From the NCBI GenBank assembly GCA_964542305.1, contig CAZITX010000003.1, positions 78,897-142,896 of the forward strand: a stretch of DNA of 64,000 nt. The letters run 5' to 3'. The notes under the pieces were generated by a model that saw nothing but the letters and a program-made list of their open reading frames with translations, was not told where the DNA came from and did not search any database. Positions 27,052 through 37,120 of the stretch are shown piece after piece. The DNA is from DMER64 sp964542305. GTDB taxonomy: Bacteria > Bacteroidota > Bacteroidia > Bacteroidales > UBA932. Numbering within the stretch: the first letter of the stretch is position 1; each line of letters begins with the position of its first letter. The position numbers and the translations under genes were made by a program.

Positions 27052-28392
27052 ATGAAAAAGCTTGGAATCCTATTTACATTGATCATGTTCGCATTCGTAA
27101 CACAAAGTTACGCGCAGGGCGGAAAATTCGGGGCAACACCGGAAGATAGCGTACAATGTGTTAGATACTTGTCTTTTTATAAGGATTATTACAAGAACGG
27201 GAACATAAGGGAAGCACTGCCTTCATGGCGGGGTGCAGTAAGGGTTTGCCCCGTTGGAGTAGTACAATCCCTGTATCAGGACGGTCAGAACATTATCAAA
27301 TTTCTGATCCACCAGACAAAAGATCCTGAACGCAGAAAAGAATTGATAGATTCGCTCGTTTTGATGTATGACATCAGGATTGACAAATTTCCCACAAGCA
27401 AAGCCCGTTTAAGTGCCTTTACATACAAAGCCTATGATATGGTGACATTCTACAAAGAGGACGACATGAAAGTTTTCCAGGCTTTGCAGGATGTGGTGGA
27501 ATTCGGAAAACAAAATACAGATCCCGGCATTCTTGTATTGAACATGCAATATGCCACCAGTTTGTTTAAAGAAGAAAAACTGGATGCCGTAAAAGTTATA
27601 AATGTATACCAGCAACTGAGCGAGATTTTCGATAATAAAATGCTGGCCGGATCGGATGAAGCCCTGGATGAAGCACGCAATAATTTTGAAACGCTCTTTG
27701 CCATAAGCGGAGTGGCCGATTGCGAAAACCTGCTGGCCCTGTTCGGTCCCCGTTTTGACGCAAACGCCTCCGATATTGTTTATGTAAAACGGGTTGTGCA
27801 GTTACTTTCCAATGCAGGCTGCGAAACATCGGACCTGTTCCTCAAGGCTGTGGAACGTCTCTATGAAATGGAACCTTCCTACAACTCGGCATATTACCTC
27901 TATCGTTTGTATTCGGCCCGGGAAAACAATGAAAACGCGGCAAAATATCTGGAACGCGCTATAGAATCCGATTCCATTGACAGCGTGACCAAAGGGGATT
28001 ACATGATGGAGCTGGGCACGTTCTATTTCAAAAAAATGAATGATGCTTCAGCTGCTGCCAATTCCGCCCTGGGTGCTGCAGATTTCAATAAAGAAGTGGA
28101 AGGACGGGCTTACCTGTTAATGGGACACATCTGGGCCAATGCCAAGGTAACAAGCGGAGATATGCCGGAAATCGACAAACGTGCCAATTTCTGGGTAGCC
28201 GTGGATTATTTTGCCCGGGCCAAATCGGCAGATCCTTCACTTGATGAAGAATGCAATCGTCTTATTGCCACTTACAGACAGTATTTCCCCACCCCGGAAG
28301 AAGCTTTTATGCATGATCTGGACGAAGGCTCAAGGTATTCCGTAAGGGCTAACGGCTTATCAGCCACAACTACGGTAAGAACAAACAAATAA
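27052..28392 (+). CDS. Secreted tetratricopeptide-like protein
   Basis: 446 residues from ATG 27052 (the longer frame from 27013 overlaps the preceding gene and is rejected because MKKLGILFTLIMFAFVTQSYAQ is a normal signal peptide). The mature protein is helical, with TPR-like segments such as YYLYRLYSARENNENAAKY and LERAIESD. The same gene order, TPR protein then lptC then a PpiD-like protein, is familiar to me from other Bacteroidales. Likely an envelope scaffold; its exact role is unknown. The stop TAA shares one base with the lptC ATG. Confidence 0.82.
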   Translation: MKKLGILFTLIMFAFVTQSYAQGGKFGATPEDSVQCVRYLSFYKDYYKNGNIREALPSWRGAVRVCPVGVVQSLYQDGQNIIKFLIHQTKDPERRKELIDSLVLMYDIRIDKFPTSKARLSAFTYKAYDMVTFYKEDDMKVFQALQDVVEFGKQNTDPGILVLNMQYATSLFKEEKLDAVKVINVYQQLSEIFDNKMLAGSDEALDEARNNFETLFAISGVADCENLLALFGPRFDANASDIVYVKRVVQLLSNAGCETSDLFLKAVERLYEMEPSYNSAYYLYRLYSARENNENAAKYLERAIESDSIDSVTKGDYMMELGTFYFKKMNDASAAANSALGAADFNKEVEGRAYLLMGHIWANAKVTSGDMPEIDKRANFWVAVDYFARAKSADPSLDEECNRLIATYRQYFPTPEEAFMHDLDEGSRYSVRANGLSATTTVRTNK

Positions 28393-29063
28393 TGGGATCT
28401 TTTTCCCGTACAACAAAACAAATAATGGTAGCAACGGGCTTGTCTCTTGCTACCATATTTGTCTCCTGTAAAAACCGGGTGACAACAGTTGAGTCACTCG
28501 ACAACCTGGACAGCATTCCCACGCAGACCATTGAAAACATGGAAGGCTGGCAGGTGGAAGGAGGTATTGTCCGGGGACGGCTGACTGCCCCCTATATGGA
28601 AAAATATTCCCGGGGATCTGAGCCGTACGAGATCTTTCCGCAATCATTCCGGGTAGAAGGGTATACTCCTGAGGGAGAACTGGAAACGGTAATTACGGCC
28701 GATAAGGCATTGCACCGTACCGGAGAAGAGCAGGTGTGGATAGCAACGGGAAACGTAATCGTAAAAAACCTGCTGAAAGAAGAAACCATGGAAACAGATA
28801 CCTTGTACTGGGACCAGCAGAACAAGAAAATTTATACAAATTGTTACGTAAGACTTACCTCTCCCGACTTTTTTGCACAAGGTTACGGGATGGAATCCGA
28901 TGAACGGGCTACAAACGCCAAAATTCTGAAACCGTTTGATTCTTACGGGTACATTAAGCAGGATACTTTGTCCAATGAAGAAAAAGAATTATCTTCGCAC
29001 CCTCAAATACAACAAAAACCACAACCAATAAACTTACAAGATGGCAGTTCTGGAGAAGATTAG
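28392..29063 (+). CDS. lptC: LPS export protein LptC
   Basis: LptC is the bitopic part of the Lpt bridge that receives LPS from LptBFG and passes it to LptA. The 223-residue protein has an N-terminal hydrophobic segment ending FVSC (Cys26, possible lipoprotein site, as in other Bacteroidota LptC), then the beta-jellyroll with repeating V-x-G strands (GGIVRGRLTAPYMEKY, WIATGNVIVKN). The C-terminal tail is low in complexity and rich in Gln and Ser. It overlaps the next gene by 23 bases. Confidence 0.85.
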   Translation: MGSFSRTTKQIMVATGLSLATIFVSCKNRVTTVESLDNLDSIPTQTIENMEGWQVEGGIVRGRLTAPYMEKYSRGSEPYEIFPQSFRVEGYTPEGELETVITADKALHRTGEEQVWIATGNVIVKNLLKEETMETDTLYWDQQNKKIYTNCYVRLTSPDFFAQGYGMESDERATNAKILKPFDSYGYIKQDTLSNEEKELSSHPQIQQKPQPINLQDGSSGED

Positions 29064-31131
29064 AGTACAAATGGGTATATTTATTACCGTACTCATAGCT
29101 ATTGCCTTAATTTCCTTTATTATAGATCCTGGCACATTACAGTCGGCCATGTCTATGTTCTCTTCCAAAAACGATGTGGGAGAAATGAACGGGCAAAGCA
29201 TAACATATATGGAATACACAAAAAAACTGGAGAATCTGAAAAACCTGCAACAGGCTGTATCCGGTAGCGCCGCCCTGGACGAGCAAAGCCAGGAAGCCGT
29301 GGAACAGGGAACCTGGCAGGCATTCCTGAAAGACCTTGTATATATGCCGGCTATTGAAGATGCCGGAATCCGGCTGGGTAACGAGGAACTTTTTGATATG
29401 GTCCAGGGCCGGGATATTTCTCCGGTAATTATGAACGATGCTCTTTTCAGGGGAGAAGACGGGGCTTTTGACCGCTCGCGTCTTACTTCGTTCGTACAAA
29501 ATGCCACGGCAGATCCCAACGGCATAGCAGCCATGTACTGGGCTTTTATCCAGGATAATATGGAAACGGACAGAATGTTTTCCAAGTACAGTTCACTGCT
29601 CTCTAAAAGCAATATAGTCACCCCGGTGGAATTGCGACGGAACATGGAAGAAAACAACATTACTTCCGATGTCAGCTTTGTTCTGGAACCCGTATCCTTT
29701 GCCAGGGATACAACCATAAGAATTTCAGACGCTGAAATTCAAAAATATTACCAGGAAAATAAACATCACTACGAACAAATCGCCACAAGGGATATTGAAT
29801 ACGTTGTGTTCCCCATAGAACCATCAGAAAAAGACAACCAGGAAGCACGCGCTGATATTGATAACTTATACGATGAATTCGTAACCACACAAAACCTTAG
29901 GCAATTCCTTGCACGCAATTCCGATAAACCCCTGGATACGTATTATTACAAAGAAGGGGAACTGGTTTCCATATCTGCTGTGCTGGATAGTTTTGCTTTC
30001 AACGCTTCAATGCGCGATGTGTTACCTGTATACAAGGAAGACAACTTTTTCCGTGCAGCCAGGATAGCCGATGTTAAACAATTACCCGATTCGGTTTTTG
30101 TGCATCACATATTGTTACAGAACGAAACCCGGGAAGCCCGGAAAATTGCCGACAGCCTGATCACCGTACTAAAAGGTGACCCGGGCAGTTTTGTCCGCCT
30201 GGCCGGAGAATTTTCGGCAGACCGCAATCCCAACGTTAATCCGGGGGAGATCGGCTGGTTTGTGCAAGCCGCTTATATACCCGGAATGGAATCTGTCTTC
30301 GAAGCGCCTTTAAATAAACCTTACATTGCAGAAACACAATACGGGATTCACGTTGTGAAAGTGAGTGAACGCACACGTCCTCATAAAAAAGTGCAGCTGG
30401 CTGTGCTGGAAAAAGAAGCCGTTGCCGGAAGAGAAACGTACCAGGAAATTTATTCCCGGGCAAATACTTTGTCATCTGGCAGTAAGGATATTGCCGCCTT
30501 CAACCAGGCAGCCACTCAAAATAGCTGGTTCCTGGTCCCGGCAATGGGTGTCAGGGAAGACGCCAAGACGATCGCCGGATATGAGCACATGAGGGAATTG
30601 GTACGTTGGGCTTTTGATGCCAAACAAGGGGAGGTTTCTCCGGTTATTACCGTGGATAACAAATATTTCTTTGTTGCGGCAGTTGCCGGTGTACATGAAG
30701 AAGGGATAGCCACATTGGAAGAAAAACGGGCTGAAATTGAATCCATCCTCACATTGGAAAAGAAAAAAGACCGTATTTACGAACAGATCAGTAATGAGTT
30801 GGCATCACATACAACCCTGGAGGAATGGGCCGAGGCTACGGGAAGAAACGTATCCAGACAAACCGGAGTCGCTTTTGGATCGGTACAGCAGACAGATCCG
30901 AAATTTGCGGGAGCCGTTTCGGCAGCCCCTGAGCAAACCCTGTGCGGACCGGTTAAAGGAGAAGTAGGCATATATGTCTTCCGGGTGGATGAACGTTCCG
31001 ACGGTGCCTTTTATACAGAAAACGACGCTATGCAATATGCATCCTATCTGGCCAATATTCAGATCCAGATGGTACCGATGGTATTGCAGGAAACGGCAGA
31101 TGTAGAGGACAATCGGGCCCGGTTCTTTTAA
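29041..31131 (+). CDS. PpiD-like periplasmic peptidyl-prolyl isomerase/chaperone
   Basis: A 696-residue protein with a cytoplasmic N-terminus, one transmembrane helix (about 12-29), a SurA-N-like chaperone domain (about 45-230), a parvulin domain (about 350-445, starting VHHILLQN and ending YGIHVVKVSE) and a C-terminal region with a second, degenerate parvulin-like segment. This is the layout of PpiD, which assists outer-membrane and secreted proteins leaving SecYEG. It closes the run of genes that starts at ruvB; its end overlaps the convergent ychF by 4 bases. Confidence 0.88.
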   Translation: MAVLEKIRVQMGIFITVLIAIALISFIIDPGTLQSAMSMFSSKNDVGEMNGQSITYMEYTKKLENLKNLQQAVSGSAALDEQSQEAVEQGTWQAFLKDLVYMPAIEDAGIRLGNEELFDMVQGRDISPVIMNDALFRGEDGAFDRSRLTSFVQNATADPNGIAAMYWAFIQDNMETDRMFSKYSSLLSKSNIVTPVELRRNMEENNITSDVSFVLEPVSFARDTTIRISDAEIQKYYQENKHHYEQIATRDIEYVVFPIEPSEKDNQEARADIDNLYDEFVTTQNLRQFLARNSDKPLDTYYYKEGELVSISAVLDSFAFNASMRDVLPVYKEDNFFRAARIADVKQLPDSVFVHHILLQNETREARKIADSLITVLKGDPGSFVRLAGEFSADRNPNVNPGEIGWFVQAAYIPGMESVFEAPLNKPYIAETQYGIHVVKVSERTRPHKKVQLAVLEKEAVAGRETYQEIYSRANTLSSGSKDIAAFNQAATQNSWFLVPAMGVREDAKTIAGYEHMRELVRWAFDAKQGEVSPVITVDNKYFFVAAVAGVHEEGIATLEEKRAEIESILTLEKKKDRIYEQISNELASHTTLEEWAEATGRNVSRQTGVAFGSVQQTDPKFAGAVSAAPEQTLCGPVKGEVGIYVFRVDERSDGAFYTENDAMQYASYLANIQIQMVPMVLQETADVEDNRARFF

Positions 31132-32231
31132 CGGCTGAACAAAAAGTGCATGATGTCTCCATCCTGCACCACATAGTTCTTGCCTTCGACAGCCAGTTTT
31201 CCGGCTTCACGGCAGGCGGACTCCGAACCGTAACGGATGTAATCCTCAAATTTGATTACCTCGGCACGAATAAAGCCGTGCTCAAAGTCAGAATGAATAA
31301 GCCCTGCAGCCTGCGGGGCTTTTGTTCCTTTTATATAAGTCCACGCCTTAACTTCCATAGGTCCTGCCGTAAAATAGGTTTCCAGATGGAGCAACTTGAA
31401 AGCGGCTTTTATTAGACGGGAAACCCCGGACTCACTAAGTCCCAGATCCTCCAGAAACATTTGTCTTTCCTGGTAGGTATCCAGTTGAGCAATTTCCGAT
31501 TCAATCCGGCCAGCCACGATCAGGTACGGTTCGTTCTCGGGCAGTAATGCTTCAGCGACCTGCCGGGTATATTCATTTCCTTTTTGGGCAGAGTTTTCGT
31601 CTACGTTACAAACATACAGGACAGGTTTGTTGGTCAGCAGGAACAAGTCCCGGGCCATTTGTTCTTCTTCCTGGTTGGCCAATGTTACCGACCTGGCATT
31701 TTTCCCCTGACGGAGTACATCCCGGTAGCGTATCAGCAATCCGGCCAGTTTTGCCGCCTGTTTATCCCCGCCCGTAACGGCCTGTTTTTGTACTTTGGAA
31801 ATGCGGTTTTCCACGGTTTCCAGATCTTTGAGTTGCAACTCGGCATCTATGATCTCTTTATCGCGGACGGGGTCCACGGAACCATCTACGTGCACTACAT
31901 CCGGATCGTCAAAACAACGCAGTATATGAAGAATCGCATCTGTTTCACGTATATTGGCCAAAAACTGATTTCCCAAACCCTCTCCTTTGCTGGCTCCTTT
32001 TACCAGGCCCGCAATATCCACAAAATCAACCGTTGCAGGGACTATGCGTCCGGGATGGACCAGGGCGGCCATTTCCTCAAGGCGTGTGTCCGGCACCTGG
32101 GTTGAACCCAGGTTGGGTTCTATAGTGCAAAAAGGGAAATTGGCGGCCTGGGCCTTCCCGGAGGAAACACAATTGAACAAAGTGGATTTACCCACATTGG
32201 GAAGTCCCACTATACCGCATCTTAAAGCCAT
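31128..32231 (-). CDS. ychF: Redox-regulated ATPase YchF
   Basis: YchF/OLA1 is an Obg-related P-loop protein that binds ATP and associates with ribosomes. The 367-residue protein shows G1 GLPNVGKSTLFN (about 8-19), NFPFCTIEPN, G3 DIAGLVKGASKGEGLGN and the family-specific NVDE in place of NKxD, which explains ATP preference. A coiled-coil insert and a C-terminal TGS domain (KAWTYIKGTKAPQAAG onward) complete the family layout. Confidence 0.96.
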   Translation of the reverse strand: MALRCGIVGLPNVGKSTLFNCVSSGKAQAANFPFCTIEPNLGSTQVPDTRLEEMAALVHPGRIVPATVDFVDIAGLVKGASKGEGLGNQFLANIRETDAILHILRCFDDPDVVHVDGSVDPVRDKEIIDAELQLKDLETVENRISKVQKQAVTGGDKQAAKLAGLLIRYRDVLRQGKNARSVTLANQEEEQMARDLFLLTNKPVLYVCNVDENSAQKGNEYTRQVAEALLPENEPYLIVAGRIESEIAQLDTYQERQMFLEDLGLSESGVSRLIKAAFKLLHLETYFTAGPMEVKAWTYIKGTKAPQAAGLIHSDFEHGFIRAEVIKFEDYIRYGSESACREAGKLAVEGKNYVVQDGDIMHFLFSR

Positions 32232-32257
32232 CTGATCTTTATTTAACTATGAAGGCA

Positions 32258-32265
32258 CAAAACTA
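32258..32265 (-). promoter_or_regulatory. -7 promoter element TAGTTTTG of ychF
   Basis: Exact TAnnTTTG octamer on the minus strand, 26 bases upstream of the ychF ATG. No TTG at the expected -33 distance. Confidence 0.5.
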
Positions 32266-32320
32266 ACAACTTTTTACGAATTGTCCTTTTGCTGTTCAAC
32301 GGGTATGTTATCTTGAAAGC

Positions 32321-33256
32321 ATGTTTAAATGGGTATTGTGTTTGGTTGTATTCTGGAACGTGGAAAATTACTTTGACCCGTTTACAGACCGGCAGACAGG
32401 TTATGATGAATTTACTTCCGAAGGTGCTTATTCATGGACATGGACCCGGTTCCTGAAGAAGAAAAATGATCTGGCAAAAATACTTATTTCTTGCGGGGCC
32501 CTGGAAAACGGGACCTGGGAAGCTCCCGCCATAATCGGGTTGTGTGAAATTGAAAACCAGTATGTTCTATCACTGTTGGTGAACGATTCTCCCCTGGCAC
32601 CATTGCAATACGGGATTATTCACCGGGATTCTCCGGATCCGCGCGGAATAGATGTAGCCTTATTGTACCTGAAAGAACGCTTTATGCCTTTAGAGCAGAA
32701 GTATTACACCATAAAGGGAAACGACAATCTTGTGGTAAAAACTCGCGAAATTCTATATGTAAAAGGCATTCTGGATAACCGGGATACACTTCATTTTTTT
32801 GTGAATCACTGGCCATCCAAAAGAGGCGGTGCGTTAGCGGCAGGGTACAGGATGTATGCTTCGGAGCTGTTGTTGAAAGCTGTTGACAGTATCTGCGGGG
32901 TTTCTCCGCAGGCACGCGTTATTGTAATGGGTGATTTTAACGATCCTCCTGATTCCCCTCCGTTGAGGCATCTTTCCGGGAAAGGACTTATCAACGTTTC
33001 CGGTGAGGGGACTTACAAATACCTGGGTGTTTGGGAATGCCTGGACCAATTTTTGGTCAGTGCATCTGTGCATAAGAACATAAAACACGTCAAAGTATTT
33101 AAAAACAGCTATTTACTGGAACGAGACAAAACGCATTTGGGGTACAAACCAAAAAGAACCTACCGGGGCCCGGTATATCACGGAGGAGTGAGTGATCACC
33201 TGCCTGTAACCCTAAAATTTATTACCTTTGCTTCTTATGGCTTCACAACCCGTTAA
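32321..33256 (+). CDS. Endonuclease/exonuclease/phosphatase-family protein
   Basis: 311 residues. The fold markers are present in order: WNVEN (residues 12-16), the metal-binding Glu in GLCEIEN, NHWPSKRGG, GDFNDPP and the final SDHLPV with the catalytic His. Members cleave nucleic acids or phosphoesters with a divalent metal. No clear signal peptide is seen although the first ten residues are hydrophobic, so location is uncertain. The 3' end overlaps mutS by 20 bases from the chosen mutS start. Confidence 0.85.
   Translation: MFKWVLCLVVFWNVENYFDPFTDRQTGYDEFTSEGAYSWTWTRFLKKKNDLAKILISCGALENGTWEAPAIIGLCEIENQYVLSLLVNDSPLAPLQYGIIHRDSPDPRGIDVALLYLKERFMPLEQKYYTIKGNDNLVVKTREILYVKGILDNRDTLHFFVNHWPSKRGGALAAGYRMYASELLLKAVDSICGVSPQARVIVMGDFNDPPDSPPLRHLSGKGLINVSGEGTYKYLGVWECLDQFLVSASVHKNIKHVKVFKNSYLLERDKTHLGYKPKRTYRGPVYHGGVSDHLPVTLKFITFASYGFTTR
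33223..33230 (+). promoter_or_regulatory. -7 promoter element TACCTTTG of mutS
   Basis: Exact octamer inside the end of the upstream gene, ending 6 bases before the mutS ATG at 33237. Transcription from it would start at or beside the start codon. Confidence 0.55.
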
Positions 33257-35846
33257 GACCCCTTTGATGGACCAATATTTTGCTGTAAAGGCAGAATATC
33301 CCGACGCCCTGATGCTTTTCAGGGTCGGTGACTTTTATGAGACATTCGGGGAAGATGCCATCAAAACTTCAAAAGCGTTGGGCATTGTTCTTACCCGCCG
33401 CGCCAACGGGTCCGCATCCTCGGTGGAATTGGCCGGATTTCCCCATCATGCGCTGGATACATACTTGCCAAAACTGGTCCGGGCGGGTTACAAAGTTGCC
33501 GTTTGCGACCAGCTGGAAGACCCCAAACTCGCCAAAAAAATTGTAAAAAGAGGGATCACGGAAGTGGTGACTCCCGGCCTTTCTTACAATCCGCAACTGC
33601 TGGAGGCCTCGGAACATAATTTTCTGGCCGGCATTTTTTCCGGCAGGACAACAGAAGGGGAGCTGACCGGGATCGCCTTTACGGATATATCCACGGGGAC
33701 CATACAACTTGCACAGGGAGATCGTTCTTATATTGAAAGCCTTTTATCCCAGTACAATCCCAGGGAAATACTGGTGTCAAGGGATCAGGAGAAAAAATGG
33801 AAAACAACGGCAGGGGCCGCTTCATTTATTTCAACAATAGATGATTGGGCGTTCGTGTACGATGCGGCACAAGAGAAAGTAAAAACACAATTTGGTGTTG
33901 ACAGCCTAAAAGGATTCGGTGTTGAAAACCTTCCGCTGGCCATATCGGCAGTAGGCGCGGTGCTTTTTTATCTGGAAATAAACAAATACGCCCGTTACGA
34001 TCATTTATGCACCCTGCAGCGAATAGATTCCGGACGACTTATGTGGCTGGATAAATACAGCATCCGGAATATGGAACTTTTTCCGCGTCACGACAACCCG
34101 GAAAAAGGGGCAAGCCTTATAGAAGTAATAGATAAAACAAATACACCCATGGGGGCCAGACTGCTGCGTCAATGGGTGGTGATGCCCCTGCGGCATACCG
34201 TTGATATCAGGGAACGGCACAACGTTGTAGAAGCTTTCCTGGAACAATGGGATCTGACTGGTAAATTACGTAAAATGCTTTCCCAGACCGGCGATATGGA
34301 ACGGCTCGTTTCAAGGGCGGCCGCAGGAAGGCTTTCTCCGCGTGAGGCGGGACAACTTAAAACGGCACTGATTCAAACCTCAAAGGTTAGGCAACTGCTG
34401 GCTAAAACGGAAGAAACCCAAGCCATTCGAAAGGATACAGACAACCTGGACGACTGTACGGAACTGGTAGAGATCCTGCACCGGACACTGGTGGCTTCAC
34501 CTCCCCCGCAATTGGGAAAAAGCCCGGTTATTGCTCCGGGGTTTGATTCCCAGCTTGATGAATTACGCCATATTGTGTCGCACAATAAGGAATACCTGCA
34601 GGAAATGCAGCAAAAAGCTGCGGATGCAACAGGTATATCTTCACTCAAGATCAGTTTCAACAATGTGTTCGGGTATTATATTGAAGTGCGCAATACCCAT
34701 AAAGACAAAGTACCTGCTTCCTGGATCCGGAAACAGACCCTGGTCAGTGCCGAACGGTACATTACAGAAGAACTGAAATCTTATGAAGAAAAAATCCTGG
34801 GAGCTGAAGAACGGATTGCATTGCTGGAACAGGAAATCTTTACACGACTGGTAGATTCAATCCGGCAGTATATCCGCCCCATACAGGAAAATGCCCGCAT
34901 ACTGGCAAGACTGGACGTTCTGCTGGGATTCGCCATACTGGCACGTGAACAAAAATATTGCCGTCCCCGCATGGAAGAGTCGGATGTCATAGATATCCGT
35001 CAGGGGCGACACCCTGTTCTGGAAACGCTTATGCCTCCGGGGGAAGCCTATATCCCAAACGATGTTTACCTGGACAACACAAAACAACAGATCATTATTC
35101 TGACCGGACCCAATATGGCCGGGAAATCGGCTTTACTACGCCAGACGGGACTGATTGTGCTTCTGGCGCAGATAGGTTCTTACGTGCCTGCCAAGGAAGC
35201 AACGCTGGGCATAGTGGACAAATTATTTACCCGGGTGGGTGCTTCGGACAATATGGCCCGCAGGGAATCCACGTTTATGGTAGAAATGCTGGAATCGGCC
35301 GCTATTCTGAACAATATAACAGGTAAATCGCTGGTGCTTTTTGACGAGATAGGCCGCGGAACAAGTACTTACGACGGCATATCCATTGCCTGGGCCATTG
35401 TGGAATACCTGCATGAAAAAGCAGGAGCACAAGCCAAAACACTTTTTGCCACCCATTACCACGAACTGAACCAAATGGCAGAACAGTATGCCCGGGTTAA
35501 AAATTTCCACATAGCGGTGAAAGAACGGGGACAAAAGGTATTATTTTTGCGTAAAATGATTTCCGGAGGCGTGGAGCACAGCTTTGGGATACACGTAGCC
35601 GGAATGGCGGGAATGCCCCGCCGGGTTTTACTGACAGCAGAAGAGATCCTTAAAAGAATGGAAGCCGGCAGGGAACAGCCTCCTTCCGTTGAAAGGCCTA
35701 AGCAACTTTCGTTTTTTCAATTGGAAGATCCTTTGCTGCAGGCCCTGAAAAGAGATATTGAATCACTGGATTTAAACAGAATGACACCCCTGGAAGCATT
35801 TGATGCCCTACGGGAACTGAAACGAAAAATCGGACAAAAAGAATGA
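33237..35846 (+). CDS. mutS: DNA mismatch repair protein MutS
   Basis: MutS recognises mismatches and recruits MutL. From the ATG at 33237 it has 869 residues; a TTG at 33228 lies inside the promoter octamer and is rejected. The mismatch-recognition domain has the F-x-E wedge in RVGDFYETFGEDA, then connector, core and clamp domains, and an ATPase domain with Walker A GPNMAGKS (near 630) and the signature STFMVEM plus DEIGRGTSTYDG. Full length and intact. The stop overlaps the next start (ATGA). Confidence 0.97.
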   Translation: MASQPVKTPLMDQYFAVKAEYPDALMLFRVGDFYETFGEDAIKTSKALGIVLTRRANGSASSVELAGFPHHALDTYLPKLVRAGYKVAVCDQLEDPKLAKKIVKRGITEVVTPGLSYNPQLLEASEHNFLAGIFSGRTTEGELTGIAFTDISTGTIQLAQGDRSYIESLLSQYNPREILVSRDQEKKWKTTAGAASFISTIDDWAFVYDAAQEKVKTQFGVDSLKGFGVENLPLAISAVGAVLFYLEINKYARYDHLCTLQRIDSGRLMWLDKYSIRNMELFPRHDNPEKGASLIEVIDKTNTPMGARLLRQWVVMPLRHTVDIRERHNVVEAFLEQWDLTGKLRKMLSQTGDMERLVSRAAAGRLSPREAGQLKTALIQTSKVRQLLAKTEETQAIRKDTDNLDDCTELVEILHRTLVASPPPQLGKSPVIAPGFDSQLDELRHIVSHNKEYLQEMQQKAADATGISSLKISFNNVFGYYIEVRNTHKDKVPASWIRKQTLVSAERYITEELKSYEEKILGAEERIALLEQEIFTRLVDSIRQYIRPIQENARILARLDVLLGFAILAREQKYCRPRMEESDVIDIRQGRHPVLETLMPPGEAYIPNDVYLDNTKQQIIILTGPNMAGKSALLRQTGLIVLLAQIGSYVPAKEATLGIVDKLFTRVGASDNMARRESTFMVEMLESAAILNNITGKSLVLFDEIGRGTSTYDGISIAWAIVEYLHEKAGAQAKTLFATHYHELNQMAEQYARVKNFHIAVKERGQKVLFLRKMISGGVEHSFGIHVAGMAGMPRRVLLTAEEILKRMEAGREQPPSVERPKQLSFFQLEDPLLQALKRDIESLDLNRMTPLEAFDALRELKRKIGQKE

Positions 35847-37120
35847 AAAAGATCGTAAAGAGCATCAACATCTTCTTTAAACTTATGGGGGAAAGCTTCT
35901 CGTTTGCTTATGACTCGGTAAAAGGAGACAAGTTCAGGGCTTTTCTTTCCCTTTTGGGCGTTACCATTGGGATATTTTCCATAGTGGCCGTATTTACGGC
36001 AATTGAAGGCCTGGAAAAAAACGTCCGAAACCTGTTCTCTTCCCTGGGCACTGACGTCGTCTACATAGACAAGATCTCCTGGGAATCTTTTGCTGACGGA
36101 GAAGGAATAAAATGGTGGGAATTCAGACAACGCCCCAACAACACATACGAAGAATTTAGTTTCCTTCAAAAAAACCTGAAAAATGCAGATATGATGGCTC
36201 TTTCGGCCATTACATCGGCACACGTAAGGTACGGAAGGACCACCTTGCGCAACACCTCGGTACACGGAGTAACGTATGATTGGAACCGGATCTCTTTTTT
36301 TGAAATAGACAGGGGCCGGTATTTTACCCCGACCGAAGCCGCTGAAAATGTTCCTCTGGCAGTCATTGGCAGCAACGTGGCTGAAGAGTTGTTTCCGGAC
36401 GGCATTTCTCCCGTGAACAATTCCATTAAGATAGGAGGTTTTTCGGTCCGGGTCATAGGAGTCATCAAGAAAAAGGGAGAATCCATGTTCGATCCGGTAA
36501 CGTATGACGATGCGGTTATCATCCCGTTGCCCTTTATCCGCAATTACATTGACTTGCGGCGCACTTCCCCCAGCATTGTGGTACATAAGGATCCCCGGGC
36601 CGATGAAGAAGAATTTATGGCCGAGTTAAGGAACGCCATGCGTGCCGTACGCCGCCTGAAACCGATCCAGAACGACAACTTCGCACTCAACAAAATGTCC
36701 TTCCTGGACGATGCCCTTTCCCAGCTTTTCAGCGTGATTTCCATTGCGGGGTGGGTTATAGGGGGCTTTTCCATACTCATTGGGGCATTTGGGGTGGCCA
36801 ACATTATGTTCGTATCAGTCAAGGAAAGGACGCATATTATTGGCATAGAAAAAGCCATGGGTGCAAAAAGCGCATTTGTACTGGCTCAATTCCTTTTTGA
36901 AGCCGCGCTCCTGGCTATGGTGGGAGGTTTTGTGGGGATCTTGATAGTATGGGGACTGACTGTGTTTGTTACCAATCAGTATGATTTTGTTCTGACCATG
37001 TCTTTTTCAAACATACTGCGGGGAGTATTGATCTCGGGTGCCGTAGGTGTTGTAGCCGGGTTCATTCCTTCCCTGCAGGCTGCCCGCATGAATCCGGTAG
37101 ATGCTATGAATCAGCATTGA
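35843..37120 (+). CDS. MacB-type ABC transporter permease (FtsX family)
   Basis: 425 residues with a transmembrane helix near 32-55, a periplasmic MacB core domain (about 60-285) and three helices in the C-terminal FtsX part (about 290-420) ending in PSLQAARMNPVDAM, the usual end of this family. Such permeases act with an LolD-like ATPase in mechanotransmission, export of peptides or antibiotics, or lipoprotein handling. No ATPase gene is adjacent; the only LolD-like ATPase of the window is at 55717. It overlaps mutS by 4 bases and the convergent rsmA by 17. Confidence 0.9.
   Translation: MKKIVKSINIFFKLMGESFSFAYDSVKGDKFRAFLSLLGVTIGIFSIVAVFTAIEGLEKNVRNLFSSLGTDVVYIDKISWESFADGEGIKWWEFRQRPNNTYEEFSFLQKNLKNADMMALSAITSAHVRYGRTTLRNTSVHGVTYDWNRISFFEIDRGRYFTPTEAAENVPLAVIGSNVAEELFPDGISPVNNSIKIGGFSVRVIGVIKKKGESMFDPVTYDDAVIIPLPFIRNYIDLRRTSPSIVVHKDPRADEEEFMAELRNAMRAVRRLKPIQNDNFALNKMSFLDDALSQLFSVISIAGWVIGGFSILIGAFGVANIMFVSVKERTHIIGIEKAMGAKSAFVLAQFLFEAALLAMVGGFVGILIVWGLTVFVTNQYDFVLTMSFSNILRGVLISGAVGVVAGFIPSLQAARMNPVDAMNQH

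Noticed and set aside
32281..32315. TTG and TATCTTG as a promoter for the exo/endonuclease-family gene
   Set aside because: The -7 box is one base short and the best spacers are 17 or 25 bp. The support is too weak.
20277..35846. Defence or mobile system built on ruvB, mfd and mutS
   Set aside because: All are full-length housekeeping repair genes. No nuclease, methylase, reverse transcriptase or integrase accompanies them.
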